Translations under genes and position numbers: made by a program
Notes under the pieces: model-generated
The model's input: only the letters and a program-made list of their open reading frames with translations
What the model was told of the DNA's origin: nothing
Databases searched by the model: none
Source: Dipteris shenzhenensis
Lineage: Eukaryota; Polypodiophyta; Polypodiopsida; Gleicheniales
Strand: one strand, 5' to 3'
DNA: 64,000 nt
NCBI GenBank assembly: GCA_047967505.1
Contig: CM106541.1
In this document: positions 32,591 to 44,710 of the stretch, one piece after another
How the letters are laid out: the number at the start of each line of letters is the position of its first letter
Position numbering within the stretch: position 1 is the first letter of the stretch

Positions 32591-33644
32591 AGAAGTAGCA
32601 CTAGTAGCCAACAGTAGCAACAAGGAGCACAACCCTCATCCGTCAGAGAAATGCCTCACAAGCGTAGAAGGCCAGATTTTGAAGTGATGTTGACGTTGAA
32701 TTGAGAGCCATCATTGACTGCACTTGTTATTCTTAGTTTATGCTCATTCACAAGCTTCTCAATATATGCAATCACCTGTGGTGGGATTTGGGCTGTTTGG
32801 GCAGAGATTAAGGGGTGGGAAGAAAGGGATTAGGGGATTAAGGTGGCAATGTTGGAGATTAAGGGGTGGGAAGAAAGGGGAGGAGAGAGTAAAATCTCTA
32901 CCTATTAGGATCATCGGTGTTGACGACGATGAATTAGGGGAGGAGGAGATTAGGAAAAGAAGAGGTGAGGAAAGTGAGAATAGAAATGAGGAGATTCAAA
33001 TTTCTAGAGAGTTTAGGAGAAAATTTGCCTGGGAGATTCAAATTTGAAATATGAACTAAAAGTCTGGGAGGATTTGAATTTAAACTACAAACAAAAGAGC
33101 CAACATTCTCCTAAACAAAAAAACCCTACATTCTCCTGAACATTCTTTCATCCTTTTCTCACCGAAAATGCACGACATTCTCTTTCCCAAGATCTCTTAC
33201 TGACAATAGTACATGACTAAGAGATCTTTTTGACACTTTTTCTCTGTTGTATTTTTTAAGAGTATGACACTTCTAGTTGGCTCCTCCCAATTTATTCTCA
33301 CTCCCTTCTCTGCTACTTCTACTTGGTTTTCCATCCCAATTTCTTCCAACCTCTTTCTCTCCCCTCCATCCCGCTCTGGAATGTCTGTCAATCAAAATTT
33401 CCATCAACATTAATGTCCATCACTCTCCACAACATCCATTTCTTGTAGTCCCCACTATTGCATCGATTTATGTTAAAAAATTCCATCGTTCGCCATTGCC
33501 ATCACCATCACCAGCCTGCCATCGCCATTGCTATTGCCATCACCATCGCCAGCTCTCACCCGCCCACCCACCGATGCAATCGCCACCCTCCCACCCACCT
33601 AGCTAAGTTGGTTGAAGGTTTTGTAGATAGGATGTAGACTCGGT
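32591..33644. other. Non-coding stretch with small repeats
   Basis: No gene is supported. It contains a tandem duplication of GATTAAGGGGTGGGAAGAAA (about 32806 and 32858) and a CATCGCCATTGCCATCACCATC-type microsatellite at 33483-33560. The last bases (33640-33644, TCGGT) are the target-site duplication of the copia element that follows. Confidence 0.6.
33640..33644 (+). other. Target-site duplication TCGGT (left)
   Basis: Five-base direct repeat abutting the left LTR of copia element 2; the partner is at 41699-41703. Five bases is the usual copia length. Just outside it, GGTTTTGTAGATAGG occurs on both sides (33617 and 41701), so the target already held a short direct repeat. Confidence 0.85.
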
Positions 33645-33901
33645 TAACAAAATATGAAGAGGGGAGAGGAGAAGAGTGGAGATGAGGAGAGAGGGCACAG
33701 CTAGAGAGCACACCACAAATGACTAAGTGTACACTAGATTTAGTTGAAAAAATAGAATATATACAAACCCTTTTAGGGTTAGGGTTAGGGGATCTAACCC
33801 TTTCCTTTATAGCACTCTATAAGGTTAGTGCTATGCACATATGATCATGTGATGGTGCTATGCACACATGATCACATGATGTTGAGTGTGAACTCTCAAC
33901 A
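33645..33901 (-). repeat. 3' LTR of copia element 2
   Basis: Starts TAACAAAATATG (the usual TG is mutated to TA; the partner has TGAC) and ends CTCTCAACA. Telomere-like TTTAGGGTTAGGGTTAGGG lies at 33772-33790. A GTGCTATGCACA..ATCA.GTGATG block of 27 bp is present twice in tandem (about 33829-33882). Confidence 0.9.
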
Positions 33902-34040
33902 CCTTCCCTCCCTCAAGATCAACATCATGAAGTAGGCCTTCCCTCAAGATGATGATTCTGGGGAATCGAAGAAGGACTGAGCATTACATTCCATCACACC
34001 CCTTTAATGGGAATTTCCTTCCTCTATGTCAAACCAAGAG

Positions 34041-37000
34041 CTAGTCGGTGTTTCTCGAATAGCCTTTACTGAGTGGTTTGGTAAAAATGTCTGCAACATT
34101 TTCTTTACTATCACAATGCTATAGTGTGATGTCACCAAGTAACACTCTTTCTCTGATGAAGTGCTCTCTGAAATCAATGTGCTTTGCCCTGGAGTGATAT
34201 ACTGGATTTTTGGCCAATGCTTGAGCCGATTGATTATCACAGTATATTGTTGTTGGCTTTGACTCACAAAGTAATCTGTTTTTGACAATAGTCTTCTGAG
34301 CCATATAGCCTCACATGCACCTGTAGTGACTGCTCTATATTCTGCTTCAGTCGAAGATGAAGAAACAGTTGGCTATTTGTTTGACAACCATGATATAGCA
34401 CCTTGACCAAGGAAAAATGCATAACCATGTGTCGATCTCCTAGTCTCATGATCTCCGGCATAGTCATTATCATAGTATCCATGCAACCGTGGATGACTTC
34501 CTCTGTATTATATCCCAAACTGTCTTGTTCCTCTGATGTATCTCAAGACTCTTTTGGTTGCATTCTAGTGAGACTGTTTTGGATTTGCCATAAACTGTGC
34601 TAGTGAGCTTACTGCATAACAAATATCTGGCCGTGTGATTGTCAGATATATAAGAGATCTAATGAGTTGCTTGTAGTATCTGTCATTGACTATAGGCTTT
34701 TCTGAATCTTTAGTAAGTTTCAAACTCTGTTCCATGGGAGTGGCTACAATCTTGCAATCTGCCATATGAAACTTCTTCAGGAGACTGTCAACCTACTTGA
34801 GCTAACTCATAAATGTGCTATCTGAATCTCTCCAAAACTCAATTCCAAGACAATAGCGCATAAGTCTAAGATCTTTCATGTCGAACTCTGCAAATAAGTC
34901 TTGTTTCAATTTTCTGATGAAGCTATCCTTGCTTCCTGTCACAATCAGATCATCTACATACAAAAGTGCAATAGTAATGTCTTCCCCTTGAACTTTGTAG
35001 TAGAGAGTATGATCTGCATTGGACTTCATGTACCCCAGATCAGTAAAATACTTGTCAATTCTACTGTACCAACTTCTGGGTGCTTGCTTTAAGCCATAGA
35101 GACTTTTCTTGAGATGGCAAACCTTTTTCTCCTTTCTTGGTTCAACATAACCTGCGGGCTGTTGCATGTAGACTTCCTCGTCTAGATAACCATTGAGAAA
35201 TGCATTCTTGACATCAAGCTGATACACATTCCATTTACTCAGTGTCGCTAGTGATATCAAGAACTGTATGGAATCCATCTTTGCTACTGGAGCATAAGTC
35301 TCATCATAGTCTTAACCATATTGTTGTGCAAATCCTTTTGCAACTAGTTTGGCTTTATATCTTTGAATACTGCCATCTAGATTATACTTCACTTTGTATA
35401 CCCATTTGTTGGCTATGGCCTTCTTTCCTGGTGGAAGATCGCATAATTCCCAAGTATTGTTCTTATACAAAGCATCCATTTCTTCATTCATAGCAGTTTG
35501 CCATTCTGACTTGTCTACTGCGTCTTCGAAGTACACTGGCTCTTCTGTAGCAATGATGGTAGTCATAAGAGCATAGTTGGTGGTTTCCACCTGAATTGCT
35601 TTGCCTTTCTGAGCATATGTCAATGTGGCTGGAGGTCTGCTTTCCCTAGTAGACCATCTAAGCCGTTGTGGCTCAGCTTGGCGTGTTGCTGGCAATTCTT
35701 GCTCTTCTTCATCAACCTGTTCTATAGATGACTGTGAAGTCGATGTTTCTATCTCCTGTGTGGGTGAGGTTTTCCATTCTGATTCCTCATCAAAGATTAC
35801 ATCTATGGAGATAATGACTTTGCGGTTGATGGGATCATACAATTTGTATGCTTTGCTTTCTTCACTGTAGCCAACCATGATGCATTTGCATGACTTCGCA
35901 TCCAATTTCCTGCGATGATCATCATGTATGTGGGAATATGTTATGCAACCAAATATGTGGAGATGCCCAATGTGTGGCTTGTGTCCAATGAATGCTTCAT
36001 AAGGAGTCATACCTTGTATCGGTACGGTAGGAAGCCGATTAAGCAAATAGTTAGCTGTAGCTATTTCTTCTACCCAATACTGATTCGGAAGATGCTTTTC
36101 ACTAAGAATTGCTCTAGCACTGTCTGCTAAAGTCCCATTCTTTCTTTCAGCTATTGCATTCTGCTGAGGAGTATCTGCACATGTGAATTGTCTTCATATG
36201 CCATGAATTTTGCAAAAGTTCATGAATGCTGAAGACATGTATTCACCTCCTCTGTCTGATCTCATGACGATCTTTCTGTCTGTCTGGTTTTCTACCATGG
36301 CTTTGAATTCTTGAAATCTGGAAAACACTTCAAATTTCTCTTTCAGAAAGTAGACCCAACAATATCTGCTATAGTCATCGATGAAGGTCAAGTAATAAAG
36401 TGAACCATTGATGCGACGGGTTTGGGCATAACCCCATACATCTGTATGAATCAAATCAAGAATACCTCGTGCACGAGAGGTACTTCTGACAAAGTTGGTT
36501 CACTTTTGTTTGCCGAAGTAGTATGCTTCACAAACTTTTCCAAGAAATTATAGCTTCGGAATCCCAATTGCCATATTCTGATCCCTTAGATCTAACAAGT
36601 ACTTGAAATTGACATGACCATATCTCTTGTGCCATTTTGCAGATAGTGGCATCTGTTGCATTTGAGCTGACATGGAATGCTTATCTAGTACTATAGCTAG
36701 CATTCTATATAACCATCCTTCCTTGACACCTTTTGCTACTAGCTGACATCTTTTGGATTTGTCTTTGATAGTGCATTCATCACCATCGAAGATGACTTTC
36801 TAATTGTGTTCCATCATTTGAGCTACTGACAAAGGTTCTTGCTGAGCTTTGGAACATAGAGCACATCTTTGACTAATCCTTTTGTACCAGTGAAATTGTT
36901 CATAGGGATAACACCTGTCCCTTCGATGTATTGTCTGCTGTGTAGATGACATTCTTCTGACCTTCTAATGGCTTCATTTCTGTGAACTATTCTTAATGAT

Positions 37001-38696
37001 TTGTCATATGAGATGATGCACCACTGTCGATGTACCAAGGATCCTGTTCCACTTGGTCGACTTGATAACTATAATCCTCTTTAGGATTGAAATCAGTGTC
37101 TAGGTACATTGTATCAAACTGATGCAAGTCCTTGCTTGCAAGAAACATATTTCCTTGTTCATTTGCAAAATGACTGTGACTAGAATGTCCACCACGATGA
37201 TTTCCTCTACCTCGGGAATTCCCTCGATTACTGTTGGATTGACCGCCTTGGTCATACTGCTTCTTGCGACAATCTCTTTCATAGTGTCCAAACTTGTGAC
37301 AGTAGTTGCATTGAATGTTTGACACATTGGTGGATGCATTCCCTCGTCCTTGAAATCTTCCTCGGTTGGAATGATTTCCTCTTTGCTAATTCTAATTTTG
37401 CTAAGGATGATTCTGATGCTAATGTTGATGCTGCCTTTGATTTTGTTGATGATGACCACTTTTCTGGTATGATCTACCTCTGTTTCTAACTTTGCCTCTG
37501 CTTCTGTCTGAAGCTATGAATGCATGATCATTAGAATGACATTTACATGCTTGAATGGCCTGAGTCCCAAGTTCTTCACCAAGTAGGACTGACTGAAGTT
37601 CTTCCAGTGTCAGAATTTGTCGTTGGATGGCAATACTCTAGACTAGATTCTCATATCCCTCTCCTAGTCCATTCAAAATGACTTAATAGGTTTAGAAGGA
37701 GTTGCAGGGTGTAGAAAGAGTTCCAAGGTTTAGAAGGAGTTGCAAGGTTTAGAAGGAGGAGCAGTTTCACTGCTGTTGAGGAAACTCTAGTTGATTTGAT
37801 TTCTCAGGGTGAGAATCATGGATGTGTTCTTAGACTCGTAGAGAGCTGCGAACATATTCCATGCTTCTTTTGATGTCTTGACTATGTTGAGCTATCCTAG
37901 CATGACATCTTGCACATTCTGCTTCATCAGGTGATAGGCATACTTGTCTTTCTTATCCCATTCTACTTGAGCTCGGACAATGGAAGGAATGGCAGGATCT
38001 GCTACTGGTGCAAAAACTATTTGTGTAGATGTAGATCCCATTGTAGATTCTGTTGCTGGTGTTGTGACAATAGATGGAGTAGAGCTACTGGTGGCTGGAT
38101 CAGCCAATGGTCTAGGTGTAGACCCATTGACATACTCCCATTTGTCTTGAAGCACAAGAATGGTCTCCATTCGATAACACATATATAAATGAATGAAAAA
38201 AAAGATTAGGGTGTTCTGCACCCACCAAAACTTGTGTGGCTCTCTGTTTCTCTCTCTCCCTCTTTTGTTCTTGCTTCTGTTGAGAGCACTCTCAAGTTTA
38301 TATCTCTCACCCTTACATTTACGAGGGCAGTCTGGAATACATGGACCTATTGATCCTCTCGTAAGAGGTAGTGGATCAAGGTACCACTTCCCTCCTCGTA
38401 GGGATAGTAATCATGAGGTCTATCCATCTCCTCCCAGTTGTTGGGCAATTCTTCTACTAACACTTGATTGACTAGGGCTATAGGAGGTAGCAGGGGCTAT
38501 GGACCCAATATGGGTGGTGGTAGCAAAGCTGGCTGAGTCTTGTATTGGCTAGAGCTAGCCACAGGGCCACCTTGAGAGATCTCGGGGTTAGGTGGGGCGG
38601 TTAGGGCTAATGGGGGTCTCATTTGTATTTCCATGTACTATAATTGGAGTTGTCTAACTTAGCAGATGCCTCTAGATTGAGGTTGCTAGTCGACAT
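34041..38696 (-). pseudogene. Copia gag-pol polyprotein, element 2 (decayed, gag interrupted)
   Basis: Gag starts at ATG 38694-38696 (MSTSNLNLEASAKLDNSNY, then TWKYK). It is interrupted by about 450 bp and resumes at METILVLQDKWEYVNG (38170). Next are the zinc knuckle CNYCHKFGHYERDC (37300), protease-type YIDSGASSHMTNH (37000), and integrase with HTDVWG, RSDRGGEY and QNAIAERKNG (36140-36454). RT carries GKKAIANKWVYKVKYN, DVKNAFLNGYL, the catalytic YVDD (about 34950) and DMKDLRLMRYCLGI. RNase H has STEAEY and [19 protein letters not shown]. The catalytic residues are retained, but stops (34565, 34793, 34802 and others) and a frame change in the protease region inactivate it. Confidence 0.9.
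38171..38621. other. Insertion of about 450 bp inside copia gag
   Basis: Splits gag between TWKYK and METILVLQ, which should be adjacent. On the minus strand the insert is open for about 40 residues (RPPLALTAPPNPEISQGGP), passes one TAG and stays open again (LPNNWEEMDRPHDYYPYEEG). No terminal repeats or target duplication were recognised. It may be captured coding sequence or a small nested element. Confidence 0.55.
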
Positions 38697-41428
38697 GGTG
38701 CAAGAAATGTACTAAAAAAAGTGTCATGAAGATCTCTGTATGAATCAACTGCAAATACACTGAAGATGCCAAGTGAAATATCTGTACCATCGATGAAGAT
38801 AGAACTATAGTATATAAAATCTGATCTATGTGACAAGGCTTGTGGCAATGATGCCGGGAATATCCAAGAGGCTTTACAATGCTGAAATGATGTGCACGAT
38901 GCCGTGAGATAGCTGAATAGGCTTTACAATGGTGGCATGTGTGTGTGAAATCAAATTCTATCTACCCACTGAATCAATTTGCAATGCCTCTGAACTCTGA
39001 AGTCTGCTCACTGAACTGATGAACGTAAGGTTTCAGGTAATGTAATGATGTGAAATCAGATGTGAGTGTATGGACTGGCTTCGAGTAGGTACTAGTCGGG
39101 AATTTCGGCCATGGCTTAGATTGGCAACTTGGGGAATTCAAAGCATCCCCTCTATGGCGATCTAGTCTACTCTGATCTAGATCTAAACCAACCGTCGATC
39201 GATGAAAGAACAACAAATAATTCCTTTTCTTTTGTTCTTTTTAAGTGCAGGGTCAGATGCATCGATGTCGAGGCAAATGTGCGTGAAGGAAGTGGTTTTG
39301 CCAGTGAGGCTCAAATGTGAGTGTAACTTGTGCCAAAATGTGCGCATGATGTAACAAGCACGTAGAGCATGAAAAGACGAGCGACTTTCCTTTTTGGAGC
39401 ACCCTCAAATTCTTCCTGGATCAAGAGATATGAGTTGATCTAGGTGGAGGGGCAAAAGGAGTGCAAATGGTGCTCAATGATGATGTGTCACTATGAGTCA
39501 CATGTAGTGATGATGTGGCATTGTGCCTAGCAAGAGGTGTGCTTGTGAAGCTCTGTACTGAGGTGGCAACTGTGTGCACATGCAGTGTGTGCACAGTGTG
39601 CTTGACAAGGGACTGTGCCTACAGAGGTCAGTGCTGAGGTGGCACTGCTGATGTGGCACTGATGATGTGGCTGATGATGTGTCCCTGATGATGTGGTACA
39701 AGTGACATGGCTGATGATGTGGCAATCAGTGATGATGTGGCTATCGGTGATGATGTGGCGGTCGATGATGATGTGGCCACAATGATGTGTCAACTGACAT
39801 GGCTACTTATGTGGCATTGATGACATGTCAATGGTGACATGGCAAATGACTAGGCAATGATGACATGTCAATTGATGTGGCAGAGGATAAGATAGGTACA
39901 TGTGGCATACCAGGTGCTTGATGATGTGGCACTCTGGGCGAGGGCGATGATGTGGTAGATGAGGTCTGCCACGTGGTAGACTATGAACCAAACCACACCA
40001 CATTGAGGGTAGAGTTGGTGATAAGGCCACGTGTCAGAAGGAAAGCCACCGAAATCTTTAAGAGTCTGACAGAATCTAAGAATTTTCGTCGATGCTAACT
40101 GTGTGGCGTCGCGTGCACTGCCGTTTAGAGATCTAGAGGCTGGCTATGGAGGTAGAAGCCATCTGGTGCATACAGAGGCTTGGGCTACTGAGCATCGAGG
40201 CAATGCTACTATTGAAGAAGCTCCGTTGGGAGATTTTATCGCTCGTCGTGGAGGCATATTGTAGCCGATGGAGCCGTTTGGACCTTCGCTACCATGAGCC
40301 GTCGCTGGAGGAGCGGATTGGCATTACTAATTAGAGGAGCCGGGTGTTGAAGCCTGTTCGAGATGCAGCCCGTGGCTATTGGAGGAGCTGTGCTAGCTGG
40401 GAAATGGACCGCGACACTGGTTGCTTGCATCTCATCCGGGTGGAGCTGGCATTGAAGATCGTGAGCAAAATCGAGGCCGGGGAGCGCTTCTGCGTGTACA
40501 TTGTGGTGCCGATGTGGCCGTCTGCTAGTGTTGAACATAGGTGGAGCTTTGGCTCATAGTTGGAGAGGTCCGTCGGGAGTTGGTCATTGGGGCGAGTAGT
40601 CGTGGAGGCTTGCTTTACCTTCGGTTTGCAGGCCTATGGAGTCGAGTCACAGGGTTGAAGGTAGCCTATAGTTACCGTTACAAGGGCTTGTTGCCAAAGC
40701 CGAGATGTGTGTTGCTGCTAAGCTTGTTGGAGCCGTAGGGTGGTTGCCATTGTAGTCGATGAAACTAGTCATAGTTGGAGAGCCATAGGAGCCCTTGCTG
40801 AGGAGGAGCTCACACAAGATGGCACAGGAGTTGTAGTTGGAGAGACATTGCATGTGGTCGGCTGATGAAGCTTAGGGGTTGCTGTTTGTTACGAGTCGCC
40901 AGTGCATGAGGTCCGGTTGTGGATATTGTAGCTGGAGCTACTACCATGAAGCTGTTTATGGGCTAAGGTGCCCAAAGAAAGGTTGGCCTTCGGAGATACG
41001 TTTGGAGCGTTGGCGTTGTAGCTGGCCGTGGAGAGCTCTCGTGAGCTTTGAAGACTAGTCCACAGTTGAATCAGTGCTTTGAAGGCTTGAGGAGGTGCGT
41101 GGCTATCTCCACTAACAACATTAACCTTTTTATCTCTCAAACAAGACTCTATTCATACATTATCACAGCAGAATTTCTCCCTATATCTCTCTCTATATCT
41201 CTCTTAGTTAAGGGAAGAATACCTCGCAAGTAAAGCACTCTCTTTGTCATGATGGAAATCTCTCAAGAACGATGACAGAAATTTCTTTCAATGGACAAAA
41301 AGTCTCACTCTCTACGGAAGTGAATGGAAGAATCTCACAATCACTCAAGAGAACTCTCAATCTCACAATCTCTCTCACTCTCTCAAGGATTGCAATGAAG
41401 GATGGCACCTCAACAAAAGGCAGAACCA
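38697..41428. other. Unusually long leader of copia element 2
   Basis: About 2.7 kb between the gag start and the primer-binding site, where copia leaders are normally under a few hundred bases. It holds unassigned sequence (38700-39480), a GATGTGGC minisatellite (39485-40030) and a GC-richer part (40080-41100). That part has several plus-strand open pieces (for example RYHEPSLEERIG and [18 protein letters not shown]) but no known domain. TCTC-rich sequence fills the rest. Confidence 0.5.
39485..40030 (+). repeat. Degenerate GATGATGTGGCA minisatellite
   Basis: More than ten copies of GATGTGGC and close variants (GACATGGC, GATGTGTC) at irregular spacing of about 10-25 bp, for example TGATGATGTGGCTATCGGTG. 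The same motif in reverse complement (GCCACATCATC) fills 45585-45975. Confidence 0.75.
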
Positions 41429-41440
41429 TGCTCTAATACC
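41429..41440 (-). other. Primer-binding site of copia element 2
   Basis: Minus strand TGGTATTAGAGC directly follows the 5' LTR (one base between them). It is close to the usual TGGTATCAGAGC site for initiator tRNA-Met. Confidence 0.8.
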
Positions 41441-41441
41441 A

Positions 41442-41698
41442 TGACAAAATATGAAGAGGGGAGAGGAGAAGAGTGGAGATGAGGAGAGAGGGCACAGCTA
41501 GAGAGCACACCACAAATGACTAAATGTACACTAGATTTAGTTGAAAAAATAGAATATATACAAACCCTTTTAGGGTTAGGGTTAGGGGATCTAACCCTTT
41601 CCTTTATAGCACTCTATAAGGTTAGTGCTATGCACATATGATCACGTGATGGTGCTATGCACACATGATCACATGATGTTGAGCGTGAACTCTTAACA
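41442..41698 (-). repeat. 5' LTR of copia element 2
   Basis: Starts TGACAAAATATG and ends CTCTTAACA. Same length as the left LTR with five transitions between them. Telomere-like TTTAGGGTTAGGGTTAGGG is at 41569-41587, and the 27-bp block is duplicated as in the left LTR. Confidence 0.9.
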
Positions 41699-41703
41699 TC
41701 GGT

Positions 41704-42181
41704 TTTGTAGATAGGCTCCTTGATTCTTCCTCTTGCCCCTTCTTGCTCTAATTGATTGAGATAAGAATGAGAAGAAGACCTTTTTATACTTCTTTAGGGC
41801 AATTCAAAACTTTCTTTTTCTACCCTTCTCTTTTCTTTCATTTCACTAGCATTTTCATTTTCCTTTCCTTTCACCCTTCTCTCTCTTTCATACTAAGCAC
41901 ATTTGTTCTTGATCAATTATACTCAATTATTTTAATAATAAACATGCCTTTTTTAAAACTACTAACCTCACAAATAGTTTTCTATAGGCATCCTTTTCTA
42001 GATTAATAAATATCCTACTAAGCATACATGATTTCATAATAATTAGACTCAATTATTTTCTTAATAAATACAAGTTTTTTTAAATTACTAACCTCGCAAA
42101 TACTTTTCATGTCAATTGTTACTCAAAATTGGCTATCCATTGAATCACGCCTTTTTTTTAACTACTAACTTTACGAACTCT
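41704..42181. other. AT-rich stretch before the satellite
   Basis: No gene. Contains three imperfect copies of a TTTTTTTAAACTACTAACCTC-like segment at about 41950, 42075 and 42150, which may be a decayed neighbouring repeat. Confidence 0.5.
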
Positions 42182-44710
42182 TAGGTGTGTTATCTAAATG
42201 AGTACTTATCAAATGGGCATGCCACTTTTCACCTAAGTCAATACCACCTAGATCGAAGGTCATGCAACGTATTGTGTCCATCGGATAAGCTTTGCATTGT
42301 CAATCAAGCATTAAACACCATTTTTTCCTCAGTTTGATGCACATTCATTAAAAAACACACTCCTAGGTGTGTTATCCGAACAAGTACTTATTAGATCGGT
42401 GCGCCACTTTGCACCTAAGTTAATACCATCTAGGTTAAGATGTGTACAAAGTATTTTGTCCATAGGATATGCTTTGTATGGTCGATCAAGAATTAAACAT
42501 CATTTTTGCCTTAGTGTCATGCACAACCATATAAAAACATGATTGTAGGTGTGTTATTCCAATAAGTACTTATCTGATGGGTGCACCACTTTACAAGCAT
42601 GTAAATACCACCTAGATTAAGATGTGTGCAAAGTATTGTGTCCATCGGATATGATTTTCCCCCTAGTGTTATGCACCATCATAAAAAAACATAGTCCTAG
42701 TTGTGTTATTCGAACAAGAACTTAACATATGGATGTGCAACTTTGCACACAAGTCCATACCATCTAGGCTAAGGTGTTTTAAAAGTATTGTGCCCATCGC
42801 ATATGCTTTAAATGGTTGATCAAGAATTAAACATAATTTTTGCCTTAGTGTCATGCACAACCATATAAAATCATGGTCCTAGGTGTCTTATTCCAACATG
42901 TACTTATCGGATAGGTGCTCCACTTTTCAAGCATGTAAATACCACCTAGATTGAGGCACATGCAAAGTATTGTGCCCATCGAATAGGCTTTGCAGTGTCA
43001 ATCACGCATTAAATACTATTTTTATCTCAATGTCATGCACGACCATATAAAAACATGGTCCTAGGTGTGTTATTTCAACAAGTACTTATCGGATGGGTGT
43101 GCCACTTTTTAAGCATGTAAATACCACCTAGGTTGATATGTGTGCAAAGTATTTTGTCCATCATATATGATTTGTATGGTTGATCATGCATTATACACCG
43201 TTTTTTCCCTACTATTATGCACCACCATAAAAAAACATAGTCCTAGGTGTGTTATTCAAACAAGAACTTATTGTATGGGAGCTCAACTTTTCACCCAAGT
43301 CCATACCATCTAGCTCAAGGTGTGTGCAAAGTATTGTGAGCATCGCATATGCTTTGAATGGTCAATCAAGAATTAAACATCATTTTTGCCTTGGTGTCAT
43401 GCACAATCATATAAAAGCATGGTCCTAGGTGTGTTATTCCAACATGTATTTATCGGATGGGCACTCCACTTTGCAAGCATGTAAATACCACCTAGGTTGA
43501 GGCACATGAAAAGTATTGTTCCCATCGGATAGGCTTTGCATTGTTAACCAAGCATTAAACACCGTTTTTGCCTCAATGTGATGCACATCTGTAAAAAACA
43601 CGCTCTTAGGTGTGTTATTCAAACAAATACTTATTGTATGGGAGCACCACTTTTCATGTAAGTCAATACCATCTAGGTTGAGACATGGGCAAAGTATTGT
43701 GTCCATAAGATATGATTTGCATGCTCAATCATGCATTATACAACGTTTTCCTCCTAGTATTATTCACAAGCGTTAATAAAAGCGCTCCGAGGTGTGTTAT
43801 CTGAACAAGTACTTATGGGATGGGCATGCCACTCTGCATGCACATCAATATCACCTGAATAGAGACTTGTGCAAAGTATTGAGGGCATATGATATGATAT
43901 GCATGGTTGACCAAGCATTAAACTTTGCTTTTGCTTTACTGTCATCCACAAGCATCAAAAAACACGGTCCTAGGTGTGTTATTCCAACAAGTACTTATCG
44001 GATTGAAATGCCACAATGCATGCAACTCAATACCACCTAGGTTGAGGTGCATGCAAAGTATTGTGCCCATCAAAATATGCTTTGCATGCTCGATCACACA
44101 TTATATATTGTTTTTCCCCTAGTGTCATGCACAACTGTCAAAAAATGTGCTCCTAGGTGTGTTATCTGAACAAGTACTTATGGGATGGATGCGCCACTTT
44201 GCGTGGAAATAAATACCACCTAGATTGAGGTGCATGCAAAGTATTGTTTCCATTGGATATTCTTTGCATGGTCTATTCCTACATTAAGGTTTTGCCTCAC
44301 ATGATGCACATCCGCCGTCAAAAACACGCTCCTAGGTGTGTTATCCTTACAAGTACTATCGCATGGCTGTGCCACTTTGCACCCAGGTCAATACCATATA
44401 GGTTGAGATGCGTGCAAAGTATTGTGTCTATATGATATGATTTGCATGGTCTATCACACATTATACATCATTTTCCTCCTAGTGTTATGCACCACCATCA
44501 AAAAATACACTCCCAGGTGTGTTATCCGAACAAGTACTTATGGGATGGGTGTACCACTTTGCATGCATGTCAATACCACCTGAATAGATGCTTGTGCGAA
44601 CTATTGTGCCCATTAGATATGATTTGCATGGTCGACCAAGCATTCAACTCCATTTTTGCCTTAGTGTCACTCACAAGCGTTAAAAAAAACTGTCCTAGGT
44701 GTGTTAGGGA
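42182..44710 (+). repeat. Tandem satellite with a 182-bp period
   Basis: The anchor TAGGTGTGTTAT or a close variant recurs at 42182, 42364, 42546, 42698, 42880, 43062, 43244, 43426, 43607, 43789, 43971, 44154, 44333, 44514 and 44696. Spacings are 179-183 bp except one of 152, explained by an internal deletion of about 30 bp in the third unit. Each unit contains CAAGTACTTATCGGATGGG, CCACCTAGGTTGAG, GCAAAGTATTGTGCCCATC and a CATTTTTGCCTTAGTGTCATGCAC block. Units are visibly diverged. No coding content; short open frames on both strands are chance. Confidence 0.92.

Larger units (their letters stand above)
33645..41698 (-). mobile_element. Ty1/copia retrotransposon, element 2, structurally complete
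   Basis: Two LTRs of 257 bp (33645-33901 and 41442-41698) are flanked by the direct repeat TCGGT (33640-33644 and 41699-41703). Next to the left LTR is the polypurine tract (plus strand CCTTCCCTCCCTC, 33902-33914). Next to the right LTR is a primer-binding site (GCTCTAATACCA on plus, 41429-41440). These fix the minus orientation. The LTRs differ at five positions, all transitions, so insertion is fairly recent. Between PBS and gag there are about 2.7 kb of unusual leader, and gag is interrupted by about 450 bp. It shares its family with element 1. Confidence 0.92.

Noticed and set aside
40146-41140. Host gene in the copia leader
   Set aside because: Several short frames on both strands with stops; none shows a known domain, so only the region is annotated.
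42182-44710. CRISPR-like array
   Set aside because: Regular spacing comes from a whole-unit satellite with no distinct repeat and spacer parts, and the genome is that of a plant.
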